Source: Viscum album (Eukaryota; Streptophyta; Magnoliopsida; Santalales; Viscaceae). Taken from it: a stretch of DNA of 64,000 nt. The notes below the pieces were generated by a model, which worked only from the letters and a program-made list of their open reading frames with translations, did not search any database and was not told the origin of the DNA. Made by a program: the position numbers and the translations under genes. Positions within the stretch are counted from its first letter, which is position 1, and each line of letters begins with the position of its first letter. The stretch is taken from the NCBI GenBank assembly GCA_963277665.1, contig CAUJRU010000140.1, positions 1,426,001 to 1,490,000 of the forward strand, read 5' to 3'. Positions 63,137 to 64,000 of this stretch are shown piece after piece.

Positions 63137-64000
63137 CTAGAAGGATGAGTCACACGCTTCTGGCCAAAAATACTTTACACCCTTCTTATTCAAGCCCGTC
63201 AATGGTGCTTTTATGCTTGAGAAGTCTTGTATAAACCTCCTGTAGTAACTAGCCAGTCCCAAGAAACTACGTACCTCAAATACATTCTTTGGATGCTCCC
63301 AGGTAACTACTTCTCTCACCTTCTCTGGGTCTACAGAAACACTTGTCTCTGAGATGACATGACCCAGGAAGTGAATTTCATCCATCCAGAAGTGGCACTT
63401 TGAGATCTTAGCATATAACTGATGCTCCCTCAGTGTACTCAAAATGATCTCAAGATGGGTAGCATGGTAGTGTCGAGTGTGAGAGTACACCAAGATATCT
63501 TCCACAAAGACAACGACGAAAGAGTCCAAGTAAGGCTGGAAAACTCTGTTCATCAGCACCATGAAAACTGTCAGTGCATTCGTGGGACAGAACGACATAA
63601 CCATACCTTCGTCGGAAAGCTGTGAGAGGTATATCAGATGGCCTGACCCGCAACTGATGATAGCTGGATCTCAAGTCGATCTTCGAGAAATCCCTGGATC
63701 CTCGAAGCTGATCAAAACGATCATCAATCCTCAGAAAATGGATATCGGTTCTTGACCGTCAACTGGTTAAGATTTAGATAGTCCATACAAAGTAGTAAGG
63801 TACCATCCGCCTTCATTGCAAACAACACAGGAGAACCCCAAGGGGATGTATTGGGCTAGATAAAACCCATCTCCTGCAACTCTTTCAACAGATTCTTGAG
63901 TTCTTGAAACTCAGGCGTAGCGATCCTATAAGGAGGTATGGATACCAGTGCTTCTCGAGGAACAAGCTCAATAGAGAAGTCTACTTCACGCTCCGGAGGT
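63137..64000 (-). pseudogene. Element E reverse transcriptase remnant (partial)
   Basis: From the right edge the minus strand reads a linker (about 64000-63880) and the opening block with [12 protein letters not shown] and one stop (about 63857). It continues as RSSYHQLRV (about 63674-63640) and RYGYVVLS. After a frameshift comes a 155-codon frame (63604-63137) with catalytic box FVEDILVY (first Asp changed to Glu), REHQLYAKISKCHF, FLGHVIS, FEVRSFLGLASYYRRFI and LTGLNKKGVKYFW. It is nearly complete but for two lesions and the Asp change. Confidence 0.88.

Larger units (their letters stand above)
59038..64000 (-). mobile_element. Element E: decayed gypsy retrotransposon, minus strand, runs off right edge
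   Basis: An LTR (59038-61116), a polypurine tract (about 61117-61135), then integrase, RNase H and reverse transcriptase remnants read leftwards from 64000. Motif content and the SQLRQYFSDPSH tail are gypsy, Del/Tekay-like, and close to D and C. It is less decayed than C: long readable pieces with scattered stops. Gag, primer site and the other LTR lie beyond the window. Confidence 0.85.

Overview
The window looks like nuclear DNA of a land plant with a large, repeat-rich genome. I found no ordinary single-copy gene, rRNA, organellar gene or bacterial feature. Almost everything recognisable is LTR retrotransposon: primer-binding sites matching plant initiator-Met tRNA, polypurine tracts beside TG...CA termini, zinc-knuckle gag, and Ty3/gypsy reverse transcriptase, RNase H and integrase remnants with many stops and frameshifts. 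The species cannot be named. The integrase tails and LTR style suggest Del/Tekay-like gypsy elements. All coding regions except one short gag are broken.

Layout. (1) 1-5823, element A (+): a young non-autonomous gypsy element with 3.6-kb LTRs and only a shortened gag; its left LTR begins outside the window. (2) 5824-14784, element D (-): a gypsy element with LTRs of about 3.2 kb; A is nested in its 3' LTR. (3) 14785-22467: mostly unclassified, with a probable solo copia-like LTR at 15276-16540, then a G-poor stretch without recognisable genes. (4) 22468-45157, B chain (+): an ancient tandem of one family in the order LTR-internal-LTR-internal-LTR, with LTRs of about 4.2-4.5 kb. B is the same family as A and keeps the gag and pol that A lacks, in decayed form. 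(5) 45541-55925, element C (+): a complete but decayed Del/Tekay-like element whose right LTR carries a second solo copia-like LTR (53570-55002). (6) 55926-59037: AT-rich and unclassified. (7) 59038-64000, element E (-): one LTR plus integrase, RNase H and part of reverse transcriptase, running off the right edge.

How the parts relate. B supplies the model for an autonomous partner that could have mobilised A. The most striking non-coding structure is in the A/B LTRs, downstream of the TATA box: three large hairpins about 190 bp apart share one nearly invariant 22-nt loop, while their 21-25-nt arms differ in sequence but stay self-complementary. In A they lie inside a candidate leader intron. 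The LTRs of D, C and E carry their own unrelated palindromes or hairpin-forming repeats, so folded LTRs recur across families in this window.
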